Shown here piece after piece: positions 36,403 through 45,186 of a stretch of 64,000 nt of DNA. Source of the DNA: Fimbriimonadales bacterium (GTDB lineage Bacteria > Armatimonadota > Fimbriimonadia > Fimbriimonadales > GBS-DC); the NCBI GenBank assembly GCA_026003075.1, contig BPGO01000003.1, forward strand, positions 276,025 to 340,024. Reading direction: 5' to 3'. Position 1 is the first letter of the stretch; the number at the start of each line of letters is the position of its first letter. The position numbers and the translations under genes were made by a program. The notes below the pieces were generated by a model. It worked only from the letters and a program-made list of their open reading frames with translations. It was not told the DNA's origin and searched no databases.

Positions 36403-37740
36403 CTACTGCCTTGGTGACATCATTACGCGCAAGTGGTCTGCCTGAAACTCCACCCAGTACACATTTCCGTCGCGATCGACGTCCCAAAGCGTGCCGCTGT
36501 CGATTCCAACTTCCAGCGCAATATCGCGCGCGCGTGAACGAACATATTGTCCTTGGGCGTCAAACTCCACTATCCAAAAGCCGTCAATCAACGTCGTGCC
36601 TTCTGTCTGATTCGCGTCGGTGTACAGGTATCTTTGTCGCTGCTGCTGGCGTGTATAGATTTTATAGATACGTCCTTGCTGGTCAAACAGAATGGGTATC
36701 TGCAACTTCCAGTTTCGTGCGCCGTTGTAAGCGTCCCACACATTCGGCAGGTGTCGCGACACATCCAGCTGCCACTGGATGGAGCGCACGATGCTACCTT
36801 CTATGGTGAACCAACGGAAGGTAAGTTCAGGCACGACATCGAACACTGAATCGTCAAAAACCCGCCGCTCGCGCTCATCGTAGAGGGTCCAGACACGGCG
36901 GTCTTCCTGTGGAAGCGACGACGCACTGTAATCCACAACAAGGACTTGCCCCGTATACCGATTGACAGCAAATGGGTCATAGGTTACCACCGGAAGCACA
37001 TTCACAGCCCCATCAGGTGAGACCACCAATAGTCGGTCAGACATGGTAGTAACCTTTTCCTTGCCATCATCCAACGATTCACTTTCAAGAATCCTTTGCA
37101 TCAGAAAGAAGCATCGACCTGTGTGATCCACTTCCCAAAGTAGGGCTGATCCAGGGTACAGGTTGTGGGGCGCATAAGCGTTGCGCACTGCCGCTTGAAT
37201 ACGCTCCGAGAGCGTCTTGTTGTAAGTTCCATCAGGGTTGTACACCTCTGCACCGTCATTCCCCTGCACATAGAGCTTGCCGTCTGCCCCCACGCGCATT
37301 CGCCCTGGATCGCCGCGTACAATCTCAATCGCGCGTACCCACCGCCCCTGACGGTCGTAGACCTGTACGTATGGGTTTGGGGGCGTGCCTGTGCCTATCC
37401 GGGAGCGACCTGACTCAGTCTCAGAGTTTGGCGGCAGCATCCGCACCGAGTCGTCAAAGAAGAACATCTGCCCATCCCAGCTCACGCAGAAACTGCCAGG
37501 CCACGCGCTACTTGCAGTCAGCTCAGGCTCCCGCTCATTCGCTTCACTGCCGTCAGATACAGGCGGAAACTTTTCGGGAATCACCATAAGCTGCCCCTGC
37601 GCCTTGCCATAGTTAATCTTGAACAATTCTACAGGCGCTCTCCCATCTTGTGCTGATGATGGTTCCAGAGCAACCACCGCCAACAACAGAGGCGTTCCTG
37701 CGACAAACGCTAATTTCGCCCAAGATTTCATCTTGCTCAT
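36403..37740 (-). CDS. Secreted beta-propeller-like protein, paralogue 1
   Basis: The ATG at 37740 follows GAGGAGG. A signal peptide ends near ALEPSSAQD. The body has the repeated strand pattern of NHL/six-bladed propellers: FCVSWDGQMFFFDD, YVQVYDRQGRWVRAIEI, MRVGADGKLYVQGNDGAEVYNPDGTYN, WEVDHTGRCFFL and the C-terminal LWDVDRDGNVYWVEFQADH. The 445-residue product is the most divergent of five paralogues in the window. Its last 120 bp (36361-36482), with the terminator, are identical to those of paralogue 3. Upstream lies only a sigma-factor remnant, so this is the degraded end of the module array. Function is unknown; the constant linkage to sigma-receptor genes suggests a secreted partner or ligand-sensing component. 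Confidence 0.78.
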   Translation of the reverse strand: MSKMKSWAKLAFVAGTPLLLAVVALEPSSAQDGRAPVELFKINYGKAQGQLMVIPEKFPPVSDGSEANEREPELTASSAWPGSFCVSWDGQMFFFDDSVRMLPPNSETESGRSRIGTGTPPNPYVQVYDRQGRWVRAIEIVRGDPGRMRVGADGKLYVQGNDGAEVYNPDGTYNKTLSERIQAAVRNAYAPHNLYPGSALLWEVDHTGRCFFLMQRILESESLDDGKEKVTTMSDRLLVVSPDGAVNVLPVVTYDPFAVNRYTGQVLVVDYSASSLPQEDRRVWTLYDERERRVFDDSVFDVVPELTFRWFTIEGSIVRSIQWQLDVSRHLPNVWDAYNGARNWKLQIPILFDQQGRIYKIYTRQQQRQRYLYTDANQTEGTTLIDGFWIVEFDAQGQYVRSRARDIALEVGIDSGTLWDVDRDGNVYWVEFQADHLRVMMSPRQ

Positions 37741-37829
37741 ACGACATCCTCCTCATTCTGTTTCCCGAATTCTTCGAAAAGTGTAGCCACGTTGTTGCAG
37801 CGCGCGTAGCATGTCCATCCATTCCCGCA

Positions 37830-37967
37830 TTACGCGCCTCGAACCCCGAACGCCCCCCAGAAGCGCAGCAACACCTCTTGCACAAGGTCTTCTGCGTCAG
37901 CAGTGCAGTGTGTCCACCGCATCGCGACAGAAAACATCCAGGTTCGCCACGCGGTCTCGGTAGGCAT
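37830..37967 (-). pseudogene. ECF sigma factor remnant (region 2 start only)
   Basis: The 45-codon frame from ATG 37967 reads PTETAWRTWMFSVAMRW and ADAEDLVQEVLLRFWGAFGV. This aligns with the first 42 residues of the sigma domains at 45171 and 59794, including the ADAEDIVQE core of region 2. It then runs into unrelated sequence and stops. An RBS-like GAGAGG is retained. The rest of the sigma factor and any receptor domain are missing, which leaves this module with only its propeller gene. Confidence 0.75.
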
Positions 37968-38006
37968 CGATACCTCTCTTGCACTACAATATAATTTAGC
38001 ACTCTC

Positions 38007-38231
38007 ATGCGAGATTCCTGCTGTTTCCAGCCCGAATACTGGATCGTTGACCCCGACCGCGAGTACGCGGAGTTCTGGCAGTTGGATGAGACGGGCGCAT
38101 ATCGCGTGGCGTTCGCAGGCAGCGAGGGCGTTTATCGCAGTCGCGAACTGAACGGCTTTTGGTTGCGCGTGGAGTGGCTGTGGCAGCAGCCTCCGATGGC
38201 GACGGTTCTCCAAGAGTGGGGACTGCACTGA
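38007..38231 (+). pseudogene. Uma2-family endonuclease fragment (C-terminal part)
   Basis: The 74-codon frame contains EYWIVDPDREYAEFWQLDE, then GAYRVAFAG and LNGFWLRVEWLWQQPP. This is the usual C-terminal third of Uma2 (DUF820) proteins, nuclease-fold proteins of unknown role that are common in Armatimonadota, Cyanobacteria and Chloroflexi. The catalytic N-terminal two thirds are absent, and the first eight codons are unrelated. A TATAAT at 37990-37995 lies 11 nt before the ATG, so the fragment may still be transcribed. It was probably brought in with the restriction-modification genes that follow. Confidence 0.65.
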
Positions 38232-38242
38232 CGCTCCTAAGG

Positions 38243-38248
38243 TATACT
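38243..38248 (+). promoter_or_regulatory. -10 box placed for leaderless transcription of the R-M operon
   Basis: GGTATACT ends 6 nt before the ATG at 38255, and no ribosome binding site is present. Confidence 0.55.
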
Positions 38249-38254
38249 TTCGGC

Positions 38255-39403
38255 ATGTCGCGTCCTGTCGTGCGTTTGCAAGGAAGCATCCAGAGCCTAC
38301 GCTTCAACGGGCAGCCCGCGACCTTGCCTAACTATGAATGGAGCGATTTCAATATCAATGCAGCCCGTTCTCCATGCAAAGTGCGCTTAGCTGACGGAGC
38401 TGGTCTGGCAGTGTCCAAATGGACAGGTCCGAAGCGCACACGCACCTATCCACTTGCAAAAGTGTACGATACTTACTCGCACAGCGGTAAGATTGTCACT
38501 GTTATACCTATCATCAAGGATGAGGGACGCGGCGAGCGAGAAAACGACACTAACCTTGACCGAGTGAACTTTATCACGCTGTCATGGATGAACCTGATGG
38601 GCGTGTATGTCATCCTCGCCTGGTATTGTGATGCTGATAAGAAAGATAACTACCGAATCACGCGCCAGCGATTAGACAACGATTATGTGCGTCAGAAGAT
38701 TGAAGAAGTAGCACGCTACAAAATGGACGCCCATCACTGGAACCAAGACCATTTCGTAAACGAGTTTGTTCCTCTCTACGAAAAAGCGTTGCATAGCTAC
38801 GCATTAATCGCCCAAAAGTTGGGCGTCGCTATGCATTCCCAGCAAAGGCTACTTTCGTTTCTCGATGCCGTACGTTCTACGGATAATCCGTGCAAGTTAG
38901 ATCTTGCAAAGTACGCCGAACTTTCTCTCTCGGCGTCCGAGCGCGCTGCATTACGAGAGACCGCTACTGAACATCGGATGGAGCGTGTCCAAGTAGGGAA
39001 CGCCAAGGGCTTCTTTGAGATACATAACTACTTGGGCGGCGTGTACTACCTGACTGCTGATGAGGTTATCCTGAATGGGGGCAATCAGGCTATCATACAG
39101 GAGAGCAAGAACACCACCAAGCGTCTCCTACCTTCACTGAGCGACATCAAGGATGGTCTGTTCAAGCTTTTACTGTTCTCGCAGCTTCAAGAGTTACGAC
39201 TTGGAGGGGCGTCGCTACAGTTTCGTACCCGACTGCGCTTAACGGGCGTCTTTAGGGGGAAACTGGAGCTACCTGCCGAACCTGAGGTGTTGAAATCGTT
39301 CACTACAGGCTGGGGAGAGCCTGTTCGCCGAAGTTTGCTCTGGCTGAATGAGGAACTGAGGCGACTTAGCATAGAGGGCTTCCTGGAGGGAACTCACTCA
39401 TGA
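38255..39403 (+). CDS. Putative type II restriction endonuclease
   Basis: The start ATG at 38255 follows a TATACT by 6 nt. I do not recognise a named family for the 382-residue protein. It overlaps a DNA adenine methyltransferase by 4 bp (ATGA), and it has a PD-(D/E)xK-like core: Asp269 in LTADEVILNGG, then Glu283-Ser-Lys285 in AIIQESKN. That spacing is typical of restriction nucleases, and the region after it is helical. An earlier segment, PIIKDEGRGERENDTNLDRV, is also acidic and may contribute to the fold. Taken with its partner the best reading is the nuclease of a type II system. The recognition site cannot be told from sequence. The R-M pair interrupts the duplicated module array. Confidence 0.65.
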   Translation: MSRPVVRLQGSIQSLRFNGQPATLPNYEWSDFNINAARSPCKVRLADGAGLAVSKWTGPKRTRTYPLAKVYDTYSHSGKIVTVIPIIKDEGRGERENDTNLDRVNFITLSWMNLMGVYVILAWYCDADKKDNYRITRQRLDNDYVRQKIEEVARYKMDAHHWNQDHFVNEFVPLYEKALHSYALIAQKLGVAMHSQQRLLSFLDAVRSTDNPCKLDLAKYAELSLSASERAALRETATEHRMERVQVGNAKGFFEIHNYLGGVYYLTADEVILNGGNQAIIQESKNTTKRLLPSLSDIKDGLFKLLLFSQLQELRLGGASLQFRTRLRLTGVFRGKLELPAEPEVLKSFTTGWGEPVRRSLLWLNEELRRLSIEGFLEGTHS

Positions 39404-40296
39404 CAAAGAGTCCACTTCGCTTTCCTGGCGGCAAGTCGCGGGCGATTGGGCAGATTCTCCCTCTGATACCTGACTTTGACGAATATCGCGAGCCGATGGT
39501 CGGAGGCGGCTCGGTTCTGTTGGCGTTGCGCCAGCGTTCTCCGCAGCGCAGGTACTGGATGAACGACCTCAACTACGAACTCTATTGCTTCTGGAAGGTC
39601 GCTCAGGAGTGCGCCGACCGCCTCGCGGATACGCTCCATCGCCTGCACAGCGAGACTCAGGATGGTAGGACGCTGTTCTATCGCCTGTTGGAACGCTATG
39701 GGCAGGGTGACGAGTTCGAGCGCGCCGTGCGCTTCTTTGTGTTGAATCGCATCACTTTCTCAGGGACAGTAGACTCAGGCGGCTACTCGGAGCAGGCGTT
39801 TCGCGGACGGTTCACCCCTTCTGCGATTGAGCGCATCCGACAAGTTGCGCCTCTGTTGCAAGGTGTACGAATCACCCACGGGGATTACGAACCCGTATTG
39901 CGCGAAGCAGGCGATGAGGTGTTCATCTTTTTAGACCCGCCGTACTACTCCGCGACGAACTCGCGTCTGTATGGCAAACGCGGCGAACTGCACCTAAACT
40001 TCGATCATCATCGTCTGGCGCGGGTGCTGAACCAGGTCGCGCATCGCTGGCTGCTTACTTATGACGACAGCCCCTTTATTCGCGAGCTGTACGCTGACTA
40101 TGCGCAGGTACGATGGACGCTGCAGTACGGAATGAATAACTACAAGCAGCCGTGTGCGCGTGCTGGGCGTGAGTTATTCATCGCGAACTACCCGATTCAG
40201 GCGCGGGATTCCTCGCCGCAACTCGCTTTAGTTTTCGAGAGGAACTGGAGCCGTTTCTATTCCACTGCAGGCGCAGGCGAAGCGTTGGAGGAGTAG
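39400..40296 (+). CDS. DNA adenine methyltransferase (D12 class, Dam-like)
   Basis: This N6-adenine methyltransferase has motif I as SPLRFPGGKSRAIGQI at residues 4-19 and motif IV DPPY at residues 179-182 (FIFLDPPYYSATN), the D12/alpha class order. The start ATG overlaps the nuclease stop. The last residues, GAGEALEE, are not methyltransferase-like. They are the exact C-terminus of the sodium:solute symporter, because the duplicated block that begins at about 40270 starts with the symporter's last codons. The methyltransferase is therefore fused at its very end to a module boundary, probably with little effect on activity. It would protect the host from the adjacent nuclease. Confidence 0.88.
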   Translation: MTKSPLRFPGGKSRAIGQILPLIPDFDEYREPMVGGGSVLLALRQRSPQRRYWMNDLNYELYCFWKVAQECADRLADTLHRLHSETQDGRTLFYRLLERYGQGDEFERAVRFFVLNRITFSGTVDSGGYSEQAFRGRFTPSAIERIRQVAPLLQGVRITHGDYEPVLREAGDEVFIFLDPPYYSATNSRLYGKRGELHLNFDHHRLARVLNQVAHRWLLTYDDSPFIRELYADYAQVRWTLQYGMNNYKQPCARAGRELFIANYPIQARDSSPQLALVFERNWSRFYSTAGAGEALEE

Positions 40297-40352
40297 GGTG
40301 TCCCCCAGCACGGGTGAGAACCGATTTTGGCTGCGGGTGGAGGGTTAGGGAA

Positions 40353-40386
40353 CGCGATGGCGGTAAGGCGCGCTCACCCCATCGCG
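40353..40386. terminator. Hairpin between methyltransferase and propeller 2
   Basis: Inverted repeat CGCGATGG/CCATCGCG (40353-40360, 40379-40386) lies between convergent genes. The same element is at 53546-53579, before paralogue 4. Confidence 0.6.
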
Positions 40387-40392
40387 CCCTAA

Positions 40393-41754
40393 TCATCGCG
40401 GCGACATCTTGACCTCCAAGTGATCGGGATGGAACTCTATCCAGTACACATTACCATGTTTATCCACATCCCACAGGTTAATCAGCCGCCCGACCAAGTT
40501 CTCCTGATGTCCATAGCTGCCTATCAGGCGCAGATTCGAAGCGCGAGGACGGACAAAACGCCCATCCGGCGTGAACTCAATAATCCAGAAGCCGTCCATC
40601 AGGGCTATGCCACGATCCGGGTCAGCAGGATCGTCCACCGTAATCCAATGGCGGCGTGTCGCGCTATAGACCCGATAGAGATGTCCCGCCTCATCCGTCG
40701 CAATCGCAAGGTGTCTCTCCAGGTTCACCGTGCCCACAAACCCATCCCACACATTCGGAACGCGGTCCGAAATGTCCAGATGCCAGACGAACTTCCTGAC
40801 CACCTCGCCATCAGGACGAACACGCTTGTACGGATCCTTTCTAAAGAGCGTGATTGTATCGGTTTGGGGTTCCTCGTCAGAGCGCGAGTGGATCACAACA
40901 AACTGAACCTCCATCCGCCCCTCCGCTCGTACATCGTAATCGCCTATGATAATCTCGCCCCGATAGCGGTCGATTCCCGCCTGATCATATGATGGGTAAT
41001 CCAGCAGATTGGATCCCCCATCTGGATGGATGACCAGCAAGCGTCCTTCCAATTGCTTTGTTCCACCCTCTTCAGAAACGATTTGGCGAGCCAAGAAGTA
41101 GACCCTTCCGTTGCGATCCACCTCAAAAAACTCAGGTGTGGCGACTTCTGAGTCTAAGCGAAACTCTGTTGCCGCCCGTTTGATCGCCTCCCCCACTGCC
41201 TCCGTGCGCTGCTTGTCGTAGGTTCCGTCGGGGCGGTAGATGGCGACACCACGCTTGGCATCGTCCACATAGAGCCAGCCTTGTTCGTCCACCCGAATTC
41301 GGGAGGGGAAGCCGTGTTTGAGTTTGATGGTGCGCACCCACTGTCCCTGACGATTGTAGACCTGCACCCACGGCGCCAGCTGGTCATCTTCTGTAGAGGT
41401 CTCTGCTTGAGGGGGTAGCTCGAGATTCTTGTCATAGTGGCGCAGAGGGTCGGCGATGTAAAACAGTTGCCCATCCCAGCTGACACAGAAGGTCGTGGGT
41501 CCACCGCCTGGTAGCGGTTCCCGCAACTCGTCGCCGTTCACCTCGCTGATCAGCCGTGAGCCAGGAAAGCGCACCCGCAGCTGGGTCGGCTTCTCACCGT
41601 AGGCAACTTTGAACAGGGAGACGGGCCGTGAGTCGGTTTGGATAGGAGGCGTTCGTCCAAAGCTCACGGCTGCAATGGTCAGCAAGCTAATCAGCACCAG
41701 CAACATCGGTGCGAGTTCACTCAGGGTTTCACTCTTTCGTAGGGTTTTTCGCAT
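40393..41754 (-). CDS. Secreted beta-propeller-like protein, paralogue 2
   Basis: The ATG at 41754 is preferred because GAGGTGA precedes it; a GTG three codons earlier overlaps that site. The hydrophobic signal (ELAPMLLVLISLLTIAAVSFG) is followed by the blade-like pattern of the family: FKVAYGEKPTQLRV, TFCVSWDGQLFYIAD, WVQVYNRQGQWVRTIKL, RIRVDEQGWLYVDDAKRGVA, FEVDRNGRVYFLARQIV, and LWDVDKHGNVYWIEFHPDHLEVKMSPR. The mature chain is about 415 residues. It lies 15 bp downstream of the sigma-receptor A gene, so the two form one transcription unit. It is nearly identical to paralogue 4 (substitutions cluster around the RKDPYKRVRPDGEVVRKF segment). Confidence 0.78.
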   Translation of the reverse strand: MRKTLRKSETLSELAPMLLVLISLLTIAAVSFGRTPPIQTDSRPVSLFKVAYGEKPTQLRVRFPGSRLISEVNGDELREPLPGGGPTTFCVSWDGQLFYIADPLRHYDKNLELPPQAETSTEDDQLAPWVQVYNRQGQWVRTIKLKHGFPSRIRVDEQGWLYVDDAKRGVAIYRPDGTYDKQRTEAVGEAIKRAATEFRLDSEVATPEFFEVDRNGRVYFLARQIVSEEGGTKQLEGRLLVIHPDGGSNLLDYPSYDQAGIDRYRGEIIIGDYDVRAEGRMEVQFVVIHSRSDEEPQTDTITLFRKDPYKRVRPDGEVVRKFVWHLDISDRVPNVWDGFVGTVNLERHLAIATDEAGHLYRVYSATRRHWITVDDPADPDRGIALMDGFWIIEFTPDGRFVRPRASNLRLIGSYGHQENLVGRLINLWDVDKHGNVYWIEFHPDHLEVKMSPR

Positions 41755-41769
41755 GGCTCTCACCTCAAC

Positions 41770-44700
41770 TTAGTTTTGGAGTTGCTGCAATCGGCGCAGG
41801 CGATAGGTTCTTCCTGATTTGTCTTCGCGCTCCATCAGGTCGCCCACCGTATCGGGACGCAAACGCGGGTTACCGCGTGTTGGTAGCGTTAGATGCTCCC
41901 CGTCGTTGATGGACACCCTATTATAGCGCCCCGAAGAGTCGATTACGTCCACCCAAATATAATAGTCTGTTAGCTCGTTAGTTTTCTTATGTCTTATCTC
42001 GTCCCGCCGTGTAAACTCGACGATGAGGGCGACGTGGCTTCCTCTTTTGACGAGGATATCGCCTGGCTGGGCATTCAGGCGGGCTTGTTTATTGTCGTCC
42101 CAGCCGCGCGTGTAGGGATAACTGCCGCTGGCTAAATGTTCGGTTCCGATATCCCACCAGCGTCTGGTCTGTCGCCTGTCGTCCTGTCGCCTATCCCAAC
42201 CCAATCCTGCCATCATCGCCGCTGCACTGATAAGTTTGGAGCAATCGATGCCAAATCCCTGATAGCCGCCCTCTGTGCTACTATCGCGCGTTGTAGGATG
42301 GACACGCCCTCCAAACCAGCAACCGCCCCACTCATACCTCACGCCGATAAACGCCGTCGCCCACTCCACTACGCGCAAACGATAGTTGGCGTCGCTCCCT
42401 TCAAAACGCTCACGCACCGACAGACGCATTGCGGCAGTAGCCTCCTCGCCACGCCTGTCCAGTCTAGCAAATATTTTTCTTCTCCCACTTACATATTCGT
42501 CCCAGTCGCTCTTGGGAATTTTCCCGATCCCTGATACCAGATAGTAGTCCCAGTCTTGATGAGTCACGGCAACGGCGTACCGTTTTGTGCCACGTTCTGC
42601 CCTGAATGAGTAGGTGGGTAAGTTACCTTCAATCTGTCGAAGGGTGTACCAGTAGATTCGGTTGGGGCGTTCTCCTGTGTGATGATGAACCTCCAACCAG
42701 CGGAATTCGAGTTTTGGACCAGGCCAGACACCACATCGTGAAAGGTCACTAACAGAACGCGAGAAGAAATTATTATCTGGGCGCTGTTCTCCTCGTGACC
42801 AGGATACATTCCCAATATAAATACCAGAAGGCTGACGAGTGTATACTATACCTTCAGGAAAGTCGATCTCACTATACCCACCGGTTATTACAGGTATCAA
42901 TTCTATCTCGGTACCGACATAAGGATAGAGCAATTCCTGATTGCTACTTGTTGCACCTCCACGAACTGCGTAGAAGATACCTACATTAAAGATTTGATAC
43001 GTTGTGAACTTAGGTGCAACGCCAACTTTTACCTGCCTTGGATGGTTATCACGATAGTAGCCTGCAAAATTATCAGTGAAGCGGGGTATAAAGTGATAGG
43101 TTCCGAACCGAGTCATCTGGTTCTCAGGAATGCGCACAATAACTGTATGTTCGCCTTCAGTAAAATATGCCGAGTCGATATTTTCAGAATGGATAGGATT
43201 GCGCACATCATTCCCAAAATGAACGTCGATGTGTCCACGCGACACCAAAGGGGTTCTTTGGAGATTAGAACGGGTGTTCTGCAGACGATACCTGATAGCA
43301 AAGTCAAAGGTGCGTTGTTGTGAGTTGTATCCCAAGGCAGTCAGGTTGAGCAGATCCATATGCACCCAACTTGCTGTGGTATCTACATTCACGAAGGAGC
43401 CTATAAAAGTTCCCAGACTCGCTGCAATTTGGTAGGGCACCTCGTTCTCTAATCCACTGTAGGGCGTGCGTTGTATCTGGACGAGGACGCGACCCGGCAG
43501 ATTAGTATTATTCACTGAATGCGTCGTCGTACCTGTCTGCACCTGCAGAAGTAAATCGCCCTGCCAGTGGGGTGAAATCAGATCCAGCTCCACAGTCTGC
43601 GTTTGTTCTGTCTCAGAAAAGATGATCCAGTCGTCACTGGCTATACGCACGAGAGGGTTGCTTACATTGAAACGGAACTCTTTTTTACAAACCCTACCTG
43701 CGCCATTTGTCGAATACTGGAGATAGGTCACTTCTGCAGTGTTTTCCCCGTTCGGCATCCCGATATCTGCTCTTCCAACATCGTTGTTCCAACCATAGGT
43801 GTAGTCAAGGGTTCCCTCTTTAGAGCCGCTTAGGCATCGGCAATATTCACGGATCCCATAGGGGTCGTTGCATTCCCAGTAGTCCAAGTACAACCTGCGT
43901 TCTGGAAACGCCCCCTCGGGGCGATTATTTTTGAAGGTTACATAACTGAAGTAAAGCGTGGGCGGTTCAGGCGAATCCGCAGCATAGAACTTGTACATAT
44001 CCGCAACTGTGGTCGTGCATCTGAGCGATTCATGGTCATGTTCGACAAAATAGTACTCCAACCCAACACGGAAGTCTGCGCATCTACCTGGTAGGAAGCA
44101 GCCTGGCTCGCCGATTCGGCAAAATGACCCTAATAAAGTTCCACCTATTCCAAACTGCGGAAAGTTGAACCTCACTTGGAATGAACTTGGCTGCAGCGTC
44201 GATTGCAACGCAAAAATGAATTGCCCATTCTCGTTCGTAAGGGGATGATTCCCGATCCAGTGGATCGTGCCCGCGGTTGTATGGATTTCCACAACAGCAC
44301 CCGGCACTGGTTTGCCATCAACGTCCCGAATCGTTATCGCTCCCCAAATTAGGCTCTCGCCATCGGCAGGGACGCTCGGCATATGCAGTCCTGCTCTCAC
44401 TTGATATCCATTCTCCAAAGCCTGCGTCAGTGTTCCATTCTGAAGAGCGGCGCTAAGCACTTCATTTGCTATCTGGTTCTCTCGGTCAGTCTGAGCAAAA
44501 GATAACTTAGGAGGGTACACTACTACACCCATCGTCAATAGGATTACCACAGCGCGAACTTGTCTTGCAGCGAGCGAGGCAAGCACTCTATCCCCCCCCC
44601 CCGCGCTTTCATCCAGCGGAAAGACTGGTTGATCATCAACATCAGCACCTCCGCCAATTAATTCGCTCTCTGCTCCCCAAAAGGTTGACAGCATAGTCTG

Positions 44701-45171
44701 TGCTTTTTGACGCATTCGGCAGAATTGGCATTTGACGGTTCCCACACTGACATTTAGGCGGCGTGCAATCTCCTGATAGGTATATCCCTCCAGATAAAGA
44801 TGGAGCATCTCCTGCTGTTGGGGAGAGAGCTGCTCCTCAAGCCTCTGTCGAAGCAGCTGCATTTCGGCGTGTTCTATAAGGCGGGTTTCAGAACCCTCGT
44901 GACCCTCGGGTAAAGGAGCATCCCAGTTTTCAAGCGTGATGTTTCGTTGCGTTGGTGCGCGACGGTTCCAATCAATGGTGCGAAGGCGAAGCCAGCGTCG
45001 GCAAACGGTTCGCGCCCACTGATGCGGGTGATATTCCCAAGGCAGGACACCGAACACCTCCCAAAACTGCAGCAGGACCTCTTGCACGATGTCTTCTGCG
45101 TCTGCGGCGCAGCGCGTCAAGGGCTGGGCTACAAAAAGCATCCAAGCACGCCATTCAGTCTCAGTACACAT
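41770..45171 (-). CDS. Sigma-receptor A: ECF-type sigma factor fused to secreted carboxypeptidase-regulatory-like and NlpC/P60 domains
   Basis: This 1133-residue chain is in frame throughout. Residues 1-165 are a complete ECF sigma factor: region 2 with ADAEDIVQEVLLQFWEVFG, region 4 with LSPQQQEMLHLYLEGYTYQE and IARRLNVSVGTVKCQFCRMR. After an acidic linker comes Gly191-193, encoded by 11 consecutive G. Next is a hydrophobic segment at about 200-221 ending SFAQ, which could be a membrane anchor or a signal peptide. An extracellular domain of the carboxypeptidase-regulatory type follows (WGAITIRDVDGKPVPGAVVE), then beta-rich domains, and finally an NlpC/P60-like domain with catalytic Cys near 976 (GFGIDCSKLI) and His near 1043 (GSHVALIVEF). 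ECF factors with large extracellular extensions are known in Planctomycetes; the G-run joint is the odd feature. TATAAT and AGGGGG precede the ATG. Confidence 0.85.
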   Translation of the reverse strand: MCTETEWRAWMLFVAQPLTRCAADAEDIVQEVLLQFWEVFGVLPWEYHPHQWARTVCRRWLRLRTIDWNRRAPTQRNITLENWDAPLPEGHEGSETRLIEHAEMQLLRQRLEEQLSPQQQEMLHLYLEGYTYQEIARRLNVSVGTVKCQFCRMRQKAQTMLSTFWGAESELIGGGADVDDQPVFPLDESAGGGDRVLASLAARQVRAVVILLTMGVVVYPPKLSFAQTDRENQIANEVLSAALQNGTLTQALENGYQVRAGLHMPSVPADGESLIWGAITIRDVDGKPVPGAVVEIHTTAGTIHWIGNHPLTNENGQFIFALQSTLQPSSFQVRFNFPQFGIGGTLLGSFCRIGEPGCFLPGRCADFRVGLEYYFVEHDHESLRCTTTVADMYKFYAADSPEPPTLYFSYVTFKNNRPEGAFPERRLYLDYWECNDPYGIREYCRCLSGSKEGTLDYTYGWNNDVGRADIGMPNGENTAEVTYLQYSTNGAGRVCKKEFRFNVSNPLVRIASDDWIIFSETEQTQTVELDLISPHWQGDLLLQVQTGTTTHSVNNTNLPGRVLVQIQRTPYSGLENEVPYQIAASLGTFIGSFVNVDTTASWVHMDLLNLTALGYNSQQRTFDFAIRYRLQNTRSNLQRTPLVSRGHIDVHFGNDVRNPIHSENIDSAYFTEGEHTVIVRIPENQMTRFGTYHFIPRFTDNFAGYYRDNHPRQVKVGVAPKFTTYQIFNVGIFYAVRGGATSSNQELLYPYVGTEIELIPVITGGYSEIDFPEGIVYTRQPSGIYIGNVSWSRGEQRPDNNFFSRSVSDLSRCGVWPGPKLEFRWLEVHHHTGERPNRIYWYTLRQIEGNLPTYSFRAERGTKRYAVAVTHQDWDYYLVSGIGKIPKSDWDEYVSGRRKIFARLDRRGEEATAAMRLSVRERFEGSDANYRLRVVEWATAFIGVRYEWGGCWFGGRVHPTTRDSSTEGGYQGFGIDCSKLISAAAMMAGLGWDRRQDDRRQTRRWWDIGTEHLASGSYPYTRGWDDNKQARLNAQPGDILVKRGSHVALIVEFTRRDEIRHKKTNELTDYYIWVDVIDSSGRYNRVSINDGEHLTLPTRGNPRLRPDTVGDLMEREDKSGRTYRLRRLQQLQN
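43309..44580 (-). repeat. Repeat R2, copy 1
   Basis: About 1.27 kb coding the first extracellular domains of A is identical by eye to 48902-50173 in B, offset 5593 bp. Outside it, the C-terminal halves of A and B diverge strongly. Confidence 0.85.
44592..44602 (-). repeat. Poly-G tract of sigma-receptor A (11 G, in frame)
   Basis: Eleven consecutive C on the plus strand encode Gly at the joint between the sigma domain and the hydrophobic segment. With 11 the fusion is open; with 12 a TAG follows directly (GGA TAG); with 10 a stop comes after about 15 codons. Confidence 0.9.
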
Positions 45172-45186
45172 CTGTACCCCCTAAGT

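Larger units (their letters stand above)
40268..41931 (-). repeat. Repeat R4, copy 1
   Basis: A block of about 1.66 kb (symporter last codons, terminator, propeller 2, and the 3' end of the sigma-NlpC/P60 gene) is repeated at 53461-55127, offset 13193 bp, with a small number of substitutions. Confidence 0.85.

Noticed and set aside
37613-38008. 131-residue minus-strand open frame overlapping the sigma remnant
   Set aside because: The sigma-like sequence is in a different frame. This frame is a shadow with Cys/Arg-rich composition.
43466-43833. Plus-strand open frames within the receptor repeats
   Set aside because: They recur only because the minus-strand gene is repeated. No start signals or family features are present.
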